A stretch of DNA of 64,000 nt from Populus alba (taxonomy: Eukaryota > Streptophyta > Magnoliopsida > Malpighiales > Salicaceae). This document shows positions 48,361 to 60,664 of this stretch, one piece after another (the stretch's first letter is position 1; each line of letters opens with the position of its first letter). The stretch covers positions 11,532,318 through 11,596,317 of the forward strand of contig NC_133301.1 of assembly GCF_005239225.2 (NCBI RefSeq), in the 5' to 3' direction. The position numbers were made by a program, and so were the translations under genes. Below the pieces are notes generated by a model. It did not search any database and was not told the DNA's origin. It saw only the letters and a list, made by a program, of their open reading frames with translations.

Positions 48361-49376
48361 TTCAATCTCCGATTAGATTTGAGATTTTCCTTTGAAAATA
48401 GCCTTCCCTAGGCTATATCTTTTATCTTCCTCAAAATATGCTTTAGTGGCTGACATTGATAGATGGATCAACGGCATCTGGACATGGTCTCTGCAATGAC
48501 CTCACTTTTTGTTTCAATTTGAACAAGAGCAACTATTTCTCCTAACATCCTTATTGGAATCCAAGACTATGCTATGCTTCGGGTTGGACATGAATATTTG
48601 GATGATTAATACAAATGGCCTTTTCACAATAAAATCTTGTTCCAATATGATGGATTGATTGCTCTACGATGGTGCCCAACTATTCAAATCTTTAGTTTGG
48701 AGAAAATATGCCCCATTAAAAGCGCAATTATTTCTCTGGCTTCTTGTCCAAGACAAAGTGTCCATTGGAGATCTGTATGACTTCCTCACCCTTCAGGAAT
48801 CAAAATATGTATTTATAATAAAAGCCTGGAATCTTTAATTCACCTTTCCATCCATTGCCACTCTGCTTGGAATCTATGGATGAAATTCCTTTCATGATGG
48901 GGTATTAACAGTGTTTTCTCAAAATCTGTTGATGATATGTTTTACCAATGGTTTTCTATTGTGAAAGGCGAACAACAGAATCTCTTATGACAACTTTTCT
49001 TTTCTTGCGTTGTGTGGAATTTTTGGGTTTATCGGAATGATGTTATTTTTAATTATGATACTCCAAACTTTTAAAGCTGTTTTTTCTTGGTCCTTCGAAG
49101 TTTCTCATTATGGCTGAGACTTGATACCAATTCTTCATACTCTGCTGGCGAGGATGTTCATAACAGCTATGATGCCATGGTTTTGAAGAAAGGAGGAGCT
49201 GAAATCAATTGTATTTTCTCTTTTGCCACCCTATTTTTCTTCCCCTGTTTCGAAACCTCTAAAGCTTGTTTTTTTTTTCTTTTCTTTTCAGCTAGAACTT
49301 CTATATACTAGGCTACTATATTTTTAGCCATTTTCTTTATAATACTCTCGATTATTATATATAAAAAAATACATTA
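48361..49376 (+). mobile_element. L1-type LINE, 5'-truncated 3' end with RT zinc-binding (zf-RVT) region
   Basis: The plus strand encodes, across several frames, SLVWRKYAPLKAQLFLWLL, VQDKVSIGDLYDFLTLQES, SLIHLSIHCHSAWNLWMKFL, and later FYQWFSIVKGEQQNLL and VVWNFWVYRNDVIFN. This is the typical C-terminal zinc-binding tail of plant LINE reverse transcriptases (WK.KAP.K..FFLW; HLF.HC.FA..W). Stops interrupt it. The 3' end is T-rich and closes with 'tatatataaaaaaatac'. The missing 5' part fits truncation during insertion. It begins about 14 bases after the gypsy element's target duplication. Confidence 0.75.
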
Positions 49377-51752
49377 TTTCAACATTTAAACACATATTTT
49401 TTAGGTTTTGTTAATAAATTGATGTTTAAATACAACCATAGCTTTTATATGAAAAATAAAATTAAAAAAAAAAAGTTTTAACTATTTTTTCACTCTTTAT
49501 GGAATAGTCCGTCTCATTTTAGATGCAAGAATTAGTGATCAAAATAAAATTCTTTAATGTGTAAAATAACATTCTTCTAACTTTTAACAAATCTTTGGCT
49601 AAAGTATGTAACGTCTTGCTACAAAAATCTGAAATTCTTGCTGTTTCATTCTTAATCCTTCTCTTGCCTGTAACATCGTGGAACCCTTGGTTCGCTTGCT
49701 GGGGTGTCTAAACGCAAGACCAGACAGAGTATATTTCAGGCAGCAAGATGTTTCTGAACCAGGAGAGTTTTGTGGGTCCAATCGTACTAACTCATGTTTG
49801 ATTAGACAATAAATAACCTTGTTTTGATTTAATTTATTTTTGACTCCATAAATACATATGATATATTACTTGTGAGACATCTATTAGTAGTTTGCTTGCT
49901 AATGATTAAAACAACCGAGTCAAGAAGCATAACAGTGACATCCAAACCACCAGCTGCTCTCTCTAGAGGAAGATCCATAGGGTCAAATTATGTGACACCA
50001 TCGTCCCCCACCTGACTCCGATCCCTGTACAAAACTATTCCTTACCTTATACCTAACACGCGGCTATGTCGTGGACTTTCTTGTGAAGTCAAACTTTGTA
50101 CTTGCCCGTAAGATACCAACAACACTATTTCCCATCTCAAGGCAATTGCATTTGGTAGAGACCATATACAGAGGTTCCTAGGCCACAGTAAAGAAGGGCC
50201 AATCAGAATATTGTAGGTTACAAAACTTGTTGTTCTGATCGTTTCAGGGCATGTTAACAAAAGGGGGGGGGGGGAGTTGATCTTTTCTTCTGCTTTGACG
50301 AGAAAGAACTTGCCATGATCCATCTCTCTATTTTCATAGATCTCTATGATATGAGGTGAAATGTTCCATTGAATACTGTAATTTCTGTTGTGATACATAT
50401 GATCCCACAATTCATCATTTGATTTGTCTTTTTTTTATAGAAAAGTTACATCATTCATTTTTTGGATTAATATGTATATGAACTCTTCAATATGGGATAT
50501 GGAAGGCGGCAGGTTGATTTTTTCTCTTCTTTTTTTCTGAATACGATCGAGAGCGCTTGGTTTCAACTCATTTTCTGATTTCTAAAACGAAGTTTCCACT
50601 AAATTTCTCAACCTAATTTCTCTTCGCATCCCCGTGTGAAATGGATCAATTTCTGCTATTTCGACTAAAATCATGCCGCCTAGGCCCCATAATTAATTGC
50701 CACTTGTGCATGCAAAACGAAAGTTTTTTCTTAAAAAAAAATGTTCTTGATACGATTGGCATTGCCAGGTGCTAAGAGCCGAGTCAGTTTCTTGGACGCC
50801 AATATCCATGGTTTGTTACTAGAAGAAGAAGAAAAAAAGAAGAAAGAAATAATTAACGAGGGTTGACAATGTTCACGAGCAATTTAACTTGTAGACAGGG
50901 GCAGAGACCCACTTTGAGCTCAGCAACTGCGTCTGTTTGTAGCGTTTCTGCATTATTATACAGAAAGTGCATGGAGATAATGACGTGCAGATTGACGCAT
51001 GGCTAATTAGGATTATTATAGGTTGATCAAGTCATTACTGTCTCATTCAAAGAATGCTGTGAATATACATTAGCTTGCTAGGGTTGTAGTATTAGTCCAC
51101 CAATAGAATATCATTGTCAACATGGGTGACGCTATATGCTTGATCTTTCTTGGGTTTTCACTGTTCTCCTAATTCGAGGAAACATCTCAATTAATCTTAT
51201 CTTTAACTGTAACGAAATGAGGTTAACTTAGGTGCAGTATTAAATAAATAAAGGAAGGCACCAAGCATCATGACTTGGAAAAGTAACATGAACACCGTTA
51301 TTTCTTCTTCCTTTACAATAATTGAAACGGCAATCACCTTTTAAGTTAAAGATATTATTTTGGTATTTGCCACAACTCGTGTTCGGCTTTAATGGCGGTT
51401 GTATTAGGACAAAAGTCAATTGCCTAGTCTTCTATAACATCATTTTTTATTCGTATTAGCAAAATGATTCAATAGCCTTTTGTTTTGTTGTCCTTTTTCT
51501 TCTTTTTTTTCCTTTAGGGAAGGGGGAGAGGAGGAGCGGCCGGGACTTATAGGAGGAGAACATTAATGTCAATTGAACTACAACTTATTCCCTATGTGTG
51601 GTACTTTGTTTAGTCAATAGATGGTAGCTTTTGAGCACGGGTATTAATGGCATATATAGAAATAACGATTACTCATCGACATTTTAATGTAAAAAAAAGA
51701 CTCGAACACAGAAATTTCGCAAGATTGAAAGTTTCTATTCAGTGTGGCGATG

Positions 51753-51754
<2 letters not shown>

Positions 51755-51789
<35 letters not shown>

Positions 51790-51978
51790 GGTTTAAACTA
51801 ATTACCAAGCCAGTCCATCTACCTCTTCAAATTATCCAAGTAAAAGTAAAATGAAAAGGAAATATTAAATTATTGTACATATATAGTTTAATATTTCCTT
51901 TTCATTTTACTTGGATAATTTGAAGAGGTAGATGGACTGGCCAGTTAATCCTTCATATATATATATATATATATATTC
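51755..51978. repeat. Long foldback (hairpin) element inside an (AT)n tract
   Basis: Arms of ~75-85 nt at about 51783-51870 and 51886-51957 are near-perfect reverse complements, separated by a ~15 nt loop (TATTGTACATATATAG). The core GCCAGTCCATCTACCTCTTC and its continuation through AAATTATCCAAGTAAAA pair without mismatch over 37 bases. The left arm has an extra 6 nt (TAAAAG) and a diverged tip. Both arms end in (AT)n runs. It could be a foldback/MITE inserted in AT DNA or a small-RNA precursor. Confidence 0.8.
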
Positions 51979-54822
51979 AACAATTTCAATACATCACCCA
52001 TCAATAAAAAGCATTCACCGTAGAAACATTAATCAAGATGAGGAGCTGAAGAACCTATTCTTAATTAGAAAAAATATATGAACGTTATTGATGACTGAAC
52101 ATAAACTATCAAGAATGGAAGAGAACTGCGACCCAACAAAAAGATTAATAATTATATCTACGAATATTTATTTACTATGGCTCTGTACGAGTAGGATCAA
52201 TGGATATATAGACATATATACTTGCATGAGTACTGTACTGTTCAAGTTCAAACGCGAGGCCTAACTGGTGCTGTAGAATTATAAATCTTCCTTCGCGTAA
52301 TGGACTTGGAGCACCAATCAATGATTGAATCTTATATTGTATTTAGGCACTGTTGATCCAAGTTTATCCTCTTGCCGCCAGGACCACCCCCTTACCAGCT
52401 CTCACTAAAGAGGGTCTTAAGGTTGGGTTATTGATGATGAAATATACATAATGCAGCGTCAATGGAGAGATTCTAGGGTTGAGAGAAGGACAAACAGAAG
52501 CATGTTTTCTTCTTCCCAAGGATCTGAGTCCATTTGGTGTTAATATATTATTAAATGGGAGTGAGTGCTTTTTGAATTTGATAGTTTTCTTCTTGTTATT
52601 TCTGCCTGGTGCTGGTTCCTGGCCTCCTTTTTCTTCTTGTCCTGCTAGAAAATCCTTGGAGAAATATTAAATTAGGAAACCGAGGTCAATGAGTGGTACG
52701 TCTTCAAAAAGTCTTGAATTTTCTATTGCGCTTCTTTTGGTTTTTCTTCCCTTTGGTTTAAAAATAAAGCAATCTCCCTCTATTTTTTATAGTAAAGAGC
52801 TAGCCAACTTGTAACGTAATAGGGTTCAGTATTATATCAATTATACGATGAATTCTAAGATAATGAGGACCTGCTGGTGCTGTGATCAAGAAAATCTTTC
52901 GTTGATCAACCTAAACTTGATATTTTTCCTTCTCTCTTGTGGTTTGTTCTTCTCGAAAGAAGGACACCTGTAGTTTTGTTGGGTGTCTGCTTTTCTTAAG
53001 TAATATAAATTTATTGTGTTTTGGGCCATGGAGTAAGCTTTAATTAGGTGTTTTCTCTTTTCTTCGTTTTGTCATTTAAAATAAATTTATCGTAATAAAT
53101 AATGGCTTTGAAGATTTGTTTTGGGCATTTTGATCGTCTTTTTCAAGCTCTGAGGTTCTATTTATTGGTGCCTACTTGATATTATTAATTGGCATAGTTT
53201 ATATTCATTTTAGTTTTTAATTTTACCACAACAAGTTCAAGAAGGTGCGTTTTCTTGGAAATTAATTTTCTAAGAAATGAACACGCACACTTTTAACCTC
53301 CCTTTGAAGAATGTTACGTACTCTCATCTCTTGTTCCTGTGACTCCTTGATAACTAATACAAGAAATTGATTTTGTGGCATTTTTTAAGACAATTACATC
53401 GAATTTCTAAAGGATTTTTTTTCAATTTTCAGTGATATTTTAAGCAATATCCCTTTCTATATATGTTCAGCATTTTCTTAGATTAACTTTATATAGAACC
53501 ACCATGTATATCAATTTTAGAAGCAACCGTATAAACTCTTACCGACACTTGATTAAATGGAACACCACTATACTTGACGCCATCTACGGTGCTGTTGCAT
53601 GCATATATACCGTATTACCCTTAATGGTGTATCTCCATAGTAGATACCACTAAAATTATTAAAAATCCTTTCCATGGAAACAACAAGAAATTGTTTGAAA
53701 TGACATTATAAATTCCATTTGTGATAATAATTTTAACTATAAGCTTTAAATGTAACAAAATAAACTAATAGAAACTAAATCCGTGGCCAAAGTTTTGTGC
53801 AATAGACCTAAATCATTGTGGATTATAATACTAGATTTATGTATTTATCCTTAAAAAATAAAAACCATTGAACTAACCAGCAGGGTAAATTTGTATTTCA
53901 CATGATTTATTTATTATTTTAGAATTATTAAGGGGCTTCTTCTGTTAGTTCCTAAATTTTATTTTCTAAATTTTATATACATTTAATTTACTTTAATACT
54001 CTTAAAAGCAAAATATCACTTAACTATGACGATGTGTCTTTTTCATTTTTTACTTTTTTAAATATAATGTAATGACTTTATCGCTTTTAGAATCAAAATT
54101 CTCAAAGCATGTTTGAAGGGCTAATTTATCATTTCATGATGGTTTTTTTCACAATAACTATTTGATCTTAGAGGTGATGTTGTTTTTTGATACATAAATA
54201 TAATTATATAAAAAAAAAAAAACGTTGTTGATGGCATGCACCAGCTACTCTACTATCTTCAAACGGCACATGCGACTAACTTTGGTGGTGGAAATATTTG
54301 TTTCGTTGTGTCATTTGATGTGTCTTGGTGTTTTCTTTTTAATTGGGTGATACATGTATAGTAATTTTATCTAATTTGATTTTTTTTCCCCCCTTTATTT
54401 CTCTCTCCTCTACCTCGGTTTGCCTGCTGCCTATGAAAAAAAAATCATAGTAGCCCTTTAATTTTTTTTTCTTTTAGATTCAATCCTTATTCTTTGAATT
54501 GTAATTGTTATATGTGAAAAAGTCACTTTAAATTGGAAATTTTCTTCAATTTTACCCCCTTTATTTGGTCCCTATTCTTTTGTTTTTATTTTTTTGATTT
54601 GATATGGTTTATAAATTTTATTTATTTCTTGAGATTTCATTTCATTCTTTTTCTTTTTTTCATGTCTGGTCCTTATTTCTTTGATTTTTTTTCTTTTCAA
54701 TTTTATCATTTAAAATTAAATTTGTAGGGATTTGGGTTTATTGCTTGAGTTCAAGTTTGAGATTTCACGAGTTATGATTTTACAAGATTAACCATGGTTT
54801 AGAGGATTTGCCTAAGTTCGCT

Positions 54823-54845
54823 ATATATATATATATATATATATA
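54823..54845. repeat. (AT)n microsatellite
   Basis: About 23 bases of alternating AT. Confidence 0.9.
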
Positions 54846-56130
54846 AGTATTTTTTCTTCTTTTATCTATAAAATTTTATCCCGCCTCAAGGCATTACGCC
54901 GACCACTAATATAGGTTCACTTAAGTGTTTTTTTTTTTAATTAATTTTTTTTTTCTCATATTCAGCCTTCAATATTTGGTTCATTATAATTGAGCTTCTT
55001 TTTTTTTCTTTTTTGCTATAGATTCCATGGTTTTATCACAATTTCATACCCATGTATTCATCAACAATCCTCTCACCTTGTCTTAATATATGGATTCATT
55101 AGTAAAAATCCGAAGTGTTCGCAAAACAAAAGAAAGTGATCCTTCGTGTTTTCCCAATCACTAATTTTCTATTTGTCATGTCTTTCTCGAGACCTCTTCA
55201 ATTGCTCCCACATAGCAGAATCTCGACCTTTCAATCTAATGGAAATTAACTAGCTTTGTCCTTATTCATTTTATGACTTAATTGCACTTAAATATCCTCT
55301 CCACTTCATTTAACTAATTGATAAAACTCCTTTATCTATAAGGTTTCTATGAACTTAGAAAGTTTTATCCAAAACCCTAAATCTTCATAATACTTATTTA
55401 GATTAAAAGGTTGTCTCCTCTGCTTGTGCCTTTAAAATAGGTTTTCAAAGCTCGTCATGGATCTATGATCAATTTTCTTGCAATCTCTTAAGCTCCTCAT
55501 CTTCACCAACTAACAAGTTAATTCTATAATCTATCTTAGATCTTAGCATATCTTCTATCATTATTTCTTGAACATCTTTTTTTTTATAAGGGGAATCTCA
55601 TCATTTTTATTTATTATATAAGCACGCTCTATTCTGCAATTTCTTTCAACCATGGTTACTCAATAACATACAAAAACTAACCACCAATAATCATTGAGTT
55701 CCAATGCCAAATAATATAGACAAAAACAACATAAGAAAGACAACAAGTATGAAAAGATAAAATTATGTCGAAAAAAGGGTTTCAACCATAAGCACCCTAA
55801 TTTAAACTTTTATTACTCAATATTCTCTCTAATAAAAACTGAGTATTACAATTGTCAAAAGCTACTTATATACTAGCAAATACAAATCCTAAATAGTAAC
55901 TTTTGGGCCTAACTTGGGGGGTTTTATTTACCTTTAATGGCTACGAAACTTTAACCACATGTGAAATAGGGTTTCTAAAATCCTATAAAATTTTAGTCCA
56001 ATTCAACAATCAAATTAAAAATTATACTCATTATCATAAGACTACACATTTTAGCAAAATCTCTAGCATCAAGTTTGATTCCAATCCTAGTTAAAGGTGA
56101 AATGGTAATTAGCAGTATCCTTATTTAGTT

Positions 56131-56396
56131 TGCCCAAAAAGCTACTTTCAACCTAATAGCTTAAACTTTTAGGTAAGATTTCAAGATTTGATTTATATTA
56201 TTTTCTAACACACCCTCTCAAATGAAAGTTTTTTGGGCTTGAAACTTGCACATGCTCACATTACCTTGTGCTTGATTTTTATCAAATAAATGAGGGTGGT
56301 GAAATTCAAACTCTTGACTACTTGGTTATTAAGGCTCTGATACCATGTCAAAGAACCATTTAAATCTAATAACTTAAACTGTTAGATAAGGTCTCA

Positions 56397-56452
<56 letters not shown>
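56131..56452 (-). mobile_element. TRIM-like mini LTR retrotransposon
   Basis: On the minus strand, TGGTATCAGAGCC (plus 56332-56345) is a perfect initiator tRNA-Met primer site. It follows an LTR end 'aaatggttctttgaca' (plus 56346-56398). On the other side of a ~125 bp interior lies a purine tract (TTTGAGAGGGTG) and a second ~85 bp LTR (plus 56131-56219) sharing 'gtttaagctattaggttgaa' against 'gtttaagttattagatttaa'. Short LTRs and an interior with no coding fit a TRIM. The right LTR start is replaced by the (AT)n run 56398-56451. No 5 bp duplication could be confirmed. Confidence 0.6.
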
Positions 56453-57002
56453 CAGAACATTATTTGTCCCAACACATGCTCTTATTATACCATTTGATTG
56501 CAGTTCTCCAGGAAGGTAATGTCATCCCATGAAACTTCTAAGATAAACATGTGCAAGTCAATCGCGACACTCGAAACAGGTTCAATTCATAAAATGATGG
56601 CCTGTAATATAATTTAGTACACAGAATTCTACTGCCTTATTAGCAAGAACATTAATATTTTAAGGTGGATAATAATGGAACCTTTCGAGGATATTTCTTA
56701 TGATACTTACCTGTAGCACAATGTGTTCAAACAATAAACTAATCAACCTGGAAAAAAAGTAGTGTAATATAAAATTATAAAGTAGAAGAAATTTGTGTTG
56801 CATTTTGTCTAGTTGCATGTATAGTTAAATATGGATGAGCGAACTAATCCAAAAAGGAAGAGAGAGTTAGAGACCTAGCAAGCAGAAAAATAAACCCTAA
56901 AGAAAAACGAAATGGGGGTTGAATTTTTAAGAGGAGGAGAGGGGAGGGTGAGTTGTAAGACTTTTTGTCGTAATAAGCATAACATCACCCACTATTCCTG
57001 CC

Positions 57003-57009
57003 TATAAAT
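57003..57009 (+). promoter_or_regulatory. Probable TATA box of the MYB gene
   Basis: TATAAAT lies about 100 bases before the MYB start codon, at a distance that would give a ~75 nt leader. Call rests on motif and position only. Confidence 0.55.
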
Positions 57010-57109
57010 CTTGGTTCATCCTTTCCCAATCTTCCCCAACAATCTTAGACAGCTTTCAAATAGTTTCTTGCTTAGAGAAAGAGAATAAGAAGAAAGCGTA
57101 GCAAGAGAG

Positions 57110-57262
57110 ATGGGTCGAGCTCCTTGTTGTGATAAAAACAATGTGAAAAAGGGACCATGGTCACCAGAAGAGGATGCTAAGCTTAAGGCTTATATTGACC
57201 AGTTTGGTACTGGAGGAAACTGGATTGCACTTCCTCAAAAAGTTGGTAAATATCTATCTCTA

Positions 57263-57305
<43 letters not shown>

Positions 57306-58620
57306 TTATTTATTTCTGAAAGGAAATATGTTCTTTCAAGACTAGCTCTCTTTGATTTTTGTTTAGGAGGTGAACTAGAATTATTTGTTTGACCTGTTGA
57401 TGGAATTGATTTGATCATAGGGCTTAAGAGATGCGGAAAAAGTTGCAGACTGAGATGGTTGAATTACTTGAGGCCTAATATCAAGCATGGTGGATTCTCT
57501 GAAGAAGAAGACAATATCATCTGCAGCCTCTACATAAGTATTGGCAGCAGGTACCGTCTCTCTCTCTCTCTATCTCAGTTTTTCCCATATAACTGAACAT
57601 GCACTGCTTTGTCCTTTTTTTCTTTGTCAATGATGCTAGTGCTTAAGATAGCGAATTCCATCTTGCAGATTCGTATCTTAGTTGTAGGGTTTATTCTTTT
57701 GTTTGGATTCCTCTTCGTTTTTTTTTTTATTATTTCTTGGGAGTGACAAATGATATAATTCAAATTCCTTGTGCAATTAAAATAGGTGGTCCATAATTGC
57801 TGCACAATTACCGGGAAGAACAGATAACGATATCAAGAACTATTGGAACACAAGACTGAAGAAGAAGCTACTTGGAAGGCGCAAACAATCTAGCAACAAT
57901 CGGCTATCATCCACGAATCCAGATGCCAATGGCGTAGAAGATAGCTCATCTTCACAGGCCTTGAGCAACTCAGCACTTGAAAGGCTCCAGCTGCATATGC
58001 AGCTTCAAAGCCTTCAAAACCCTATCTCTTTCTACAACAATCCTGCACTGTGGCCCAAGTTGCATCCTTTCCAAGAGAAGATTCTCCTTCAATCTTTGAG
58101 TGAAATCTCTAACCCTCTTATGCAATATGCCTTCCCCAGTACTCAACAAGGGGATGCGCAAAAGGTTGATATCTATGGGCAGCTAGTGGATCCCGACACA
58201 CTTCAACAAGGTCAGCCAAAATTCAGCAATTCAAACGTAGTCAGCTTGGAGAATTCTTTGAATGTTATAACATCCTCGGACAGTCCTCTTCCCTTCACCA
58301 ATGGTAAAAATGTAATGGACTTGACTACTGTGCCAGGAGCAGGCATGGCAGACCAATCTGATGCAGCGGTCCAGCCTGTCTCAAATTTCCAATCTGAGCT
58401 CGAAAACTTTCTCAACAACAAAACATCAGGTCTTACTGCACCGGGGGATCAGATTGGTGAATTTGATTGTTTCAAAGAAATGAATGGTTCTAGGGACAGC
58501 ATGAATTGGTGGTCTAATGACTTTGAGACAAAATCAGCCTCCTCAAATTCTTGGGATTCCACTTCTGTTCTTCAGTCTGAAGGGATGTTTCAAGGTTATG
58601 AATTAGGTTATAATATGTAA
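57110..58620 (+). CDS. R2R3-MYB transcription factor, RAX/MYB36 subgroup
   Basis: Nuclear DNA-binding regulator. Related Arabidopsis genes control axillary meristems (RAX) or Casparian strip and endodermis formation (MYB36). Exons 57110-57245, 57421-57550 and 57786-58620 join to 366 residues with correct phases (1 and 2). The start [20 protein letters not shown] is the canonical R2R3 opening. R2 covers about 14-62 and R3 about 67-113, with [38 protein letters not shown] and [19 protein letters not shown]. These last two are close to subgroup 14. Intron positions are the standard two. The tail is rich in Ser, Asn and Gln, with acidic/aromatic segments typical of activators ([17 protein letters not shown]). 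Intron 1 carries a (TC)n(TA)n microsatellite starting about 9 bases after the donor. No defect seen. The exact ortholog is not settled. Confidence 0.95.
57255..57304. repeat. (TC)n(TA)n microsatellite in MYB intron 1
   Basis: Compound dinucleotide run directly downstream of the exon 1 donor; a likely site of length variation. Confidence 0.95.
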
Positions 58621-60664
58621 TCTCCAAAAAAACAAAAAACACAGAAGGAAATATTCGGGAGTAGTATGAGCTTATTTCATAAGATGTGGAAGAAAGACAG
58701 AAGTCTATTGGCTGCAGGTTTTGTAAATTGTGTGAATAATAATAGTAATGTCCTGTTCAGAATATTTTCATATCAAAGTTTCTGTTGCTTTATTTCCTGC
58801 TGTATATGCAGCTCAGTTTTATATATGTGCTATGAATTTACAGATGAAAAATCCCCACATGCAAGAAAGAAAAGGCGATTTGAACTTTTTCTTGGCTCCT
58901 TAAGTCATCTATAAGCAGTTCTCTTGGCTACAACTTAATTATAAATGATATCACTCCATTAATTCTGCTTAAGTTTCTGTAGTTTTTCCCTTCCTCACCC
59001 CATTAGGAGGTAAGCTCTTGGGCGTGGGAGTGCAACTCCCACTTGTTCTATATATCTTCTTCCCTCTGGTTTCTGTGTTTTGAAGTCTCTTGGTTTCCAG
59101 TTACTGAGCTGCATGTCACAGAAAGTTTTTGTCTATTTAAGTATGAAGGGTTTTATTTATGATTTGTCAACATCTATCAAGGGATTAAAGGCAGGGATTT
59201 GAGGGTGTTATACAATCGACAACAAGATAACAGCAGGCTCGACGTCGGCCAGGAAATTATATTACATTAAATTGCCGCACCTGCTTGATTAGTATAATTT
59301 AGCGGTCTGGACTTTGGACTTGCTAGGTTTTTTCATGGGCTTTTTGCCGGTGTACTTTCTGGATTCTTTAACCCATCATGTATAATTGGTTAATAATTTA
59401 ATTATAATATTGTTTTTATATTGTTTTCATCATTATAATTATGTTTATATTGTTTTTAAAATACTTAAACCAACATTTGTTTCATTTTTATAGCACTTTA
59501 TTCCTTCTAATTCTTGGTATCAATGTTTCATCCTTTTATTGATTAAAATTAGTTAGATATTTCATATCCTAAAACTAAAAGAAAAGGATAATAAAAAATT
59601 TTATAAATAAAAAATTGCTCAAATCCAAATTCTCAATAACTCTTGATTTTTGAAATAAATACTATAGTATCACTTGTTTTTATAATTTTATTAAGGCAAA
59701 ATTATATTTAGCATCACCTATTTTAGTTTGAAAAATTACCATTTTACATTTTAAATCACTTTTTTTTTTCAAACATAACAAAATGACCAAACTACTCACA
59801 TATATAATATATTTAAAATATAGAATTTCATTCCTTAAACATGATTTTTCTATTCAGATATACAATTTCTTTCTCTTCTACAATTAAATCAAAGGTTTTA
59901 AATCCAATAAAAAATTAATCTAATGTTATCCCTTTCTTTCTCTATTTAAATATATTAAAATACACATAAAAAAAATTCAAATACCCCCATTTCATTCCTA
60001 AACAAAAACCTAAAAATATAATCATTTAGTATATAGCTCAATGGTAAGAATTTAGAATCAAGGGGTTAACTTACCTTATTGTTTAAGGTTTGAGATCTAT
60101 AATTACTAATATGATAGTCATTGGAGGCTTACATGGTCACTAACTTTAAAACCCGTGGAATTAATTGAAATACATGTAAACTGGCTTGAATACACATGTA
60201 AAAAAAAAAAAAAAAACCTAAAAGATGCATCCATCAACACAAACCCATTACTTACTTACAAAATAGTACCTAAAAATCCCTAACTACACACACCTTAAAA
60301 CCCCAAATTTCTCAACAGCAAGACTTTGATTAAAAATTGGCATAAGAGATTTTATGCTCCCACACAGTCTACTATGTATTTTGTTGTGATTGAAACGAAA
60401 ATACATAATTGAGAGTTGAAAGCATATCGCCATAAGGATATGGAATAGGGACATCCACTTGAGGAATCATTCCCTTCTAGTTCAAAAGAAGAAGAAGAAA
60501 GGATTCATTGAATTACTAGTAACATAAACTTCAAAATCGAGGTCTTCCATAACATAAACTTCAAAATCCAAATTACAAGTAAATCGTAAATTCGAAAAAC
60601 AAATGGTTTTATACTCCATGATATTACCCTCGGAAAAACAATTTCTTGGAATTTTCATCTCAAA
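58621..60664. other. Region between the convergent MYB and UGT genes
   Basis: It holds the MYB 3' UTR, AT-rich DNA and a SINE (60016-60213). No further gene is seen; the two neighbouring genes converge here. Confidence 0.6.
60016..60213 (+). mobile_element. tRNA-derived SINE
   Basis: A polymerase III A box (TAGCTCAATGG, 60034-60044) and B box (GGTTTGAGATC, 60087-60097) open the element. The 3' part 'ggaattaattgaaatacatg' and 'aactggcttgaatacacatg' is a decayed form of the tail common to plant SINEs. An A-run follows at about 60200-60216. Direct repeats AAACCTAAAA flank it (60006-60015 and 60214-60223). Confidence 0.75.

Larger units (their letters stand above)
49377..57000. other. 7.6 kb intergenic region before the MYB gene, no gene found
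   Basis: A foldback element (51755-51978), AT microsatellites (54823-54845, 56398-56451) and a TRIM-like element (56131-56452) are recognisable. A poly-G run lies at about 50262. Open frames at 50042-50410 (minus) and 52479-52670 (plus) have no recognisable similarity and are not called. The stretch 53000-55900 is T/A-rich with nothing recognised. The last ~500 bases should include the MYB promoter. Confidence 0.5.

Noticed and set aside
50042..50410. 122-codon open frame on the minus strand
   Set aside because: No recognisable domain, no supporting splice or promoter signals, and composition is not clearly coding.
52479..52670. 63-codon open frame on the plus strand (MREGQTEACF...)
   Set aside because: No similarity I can name; it could lie in a non-coding transcript, but nothing supports translation.
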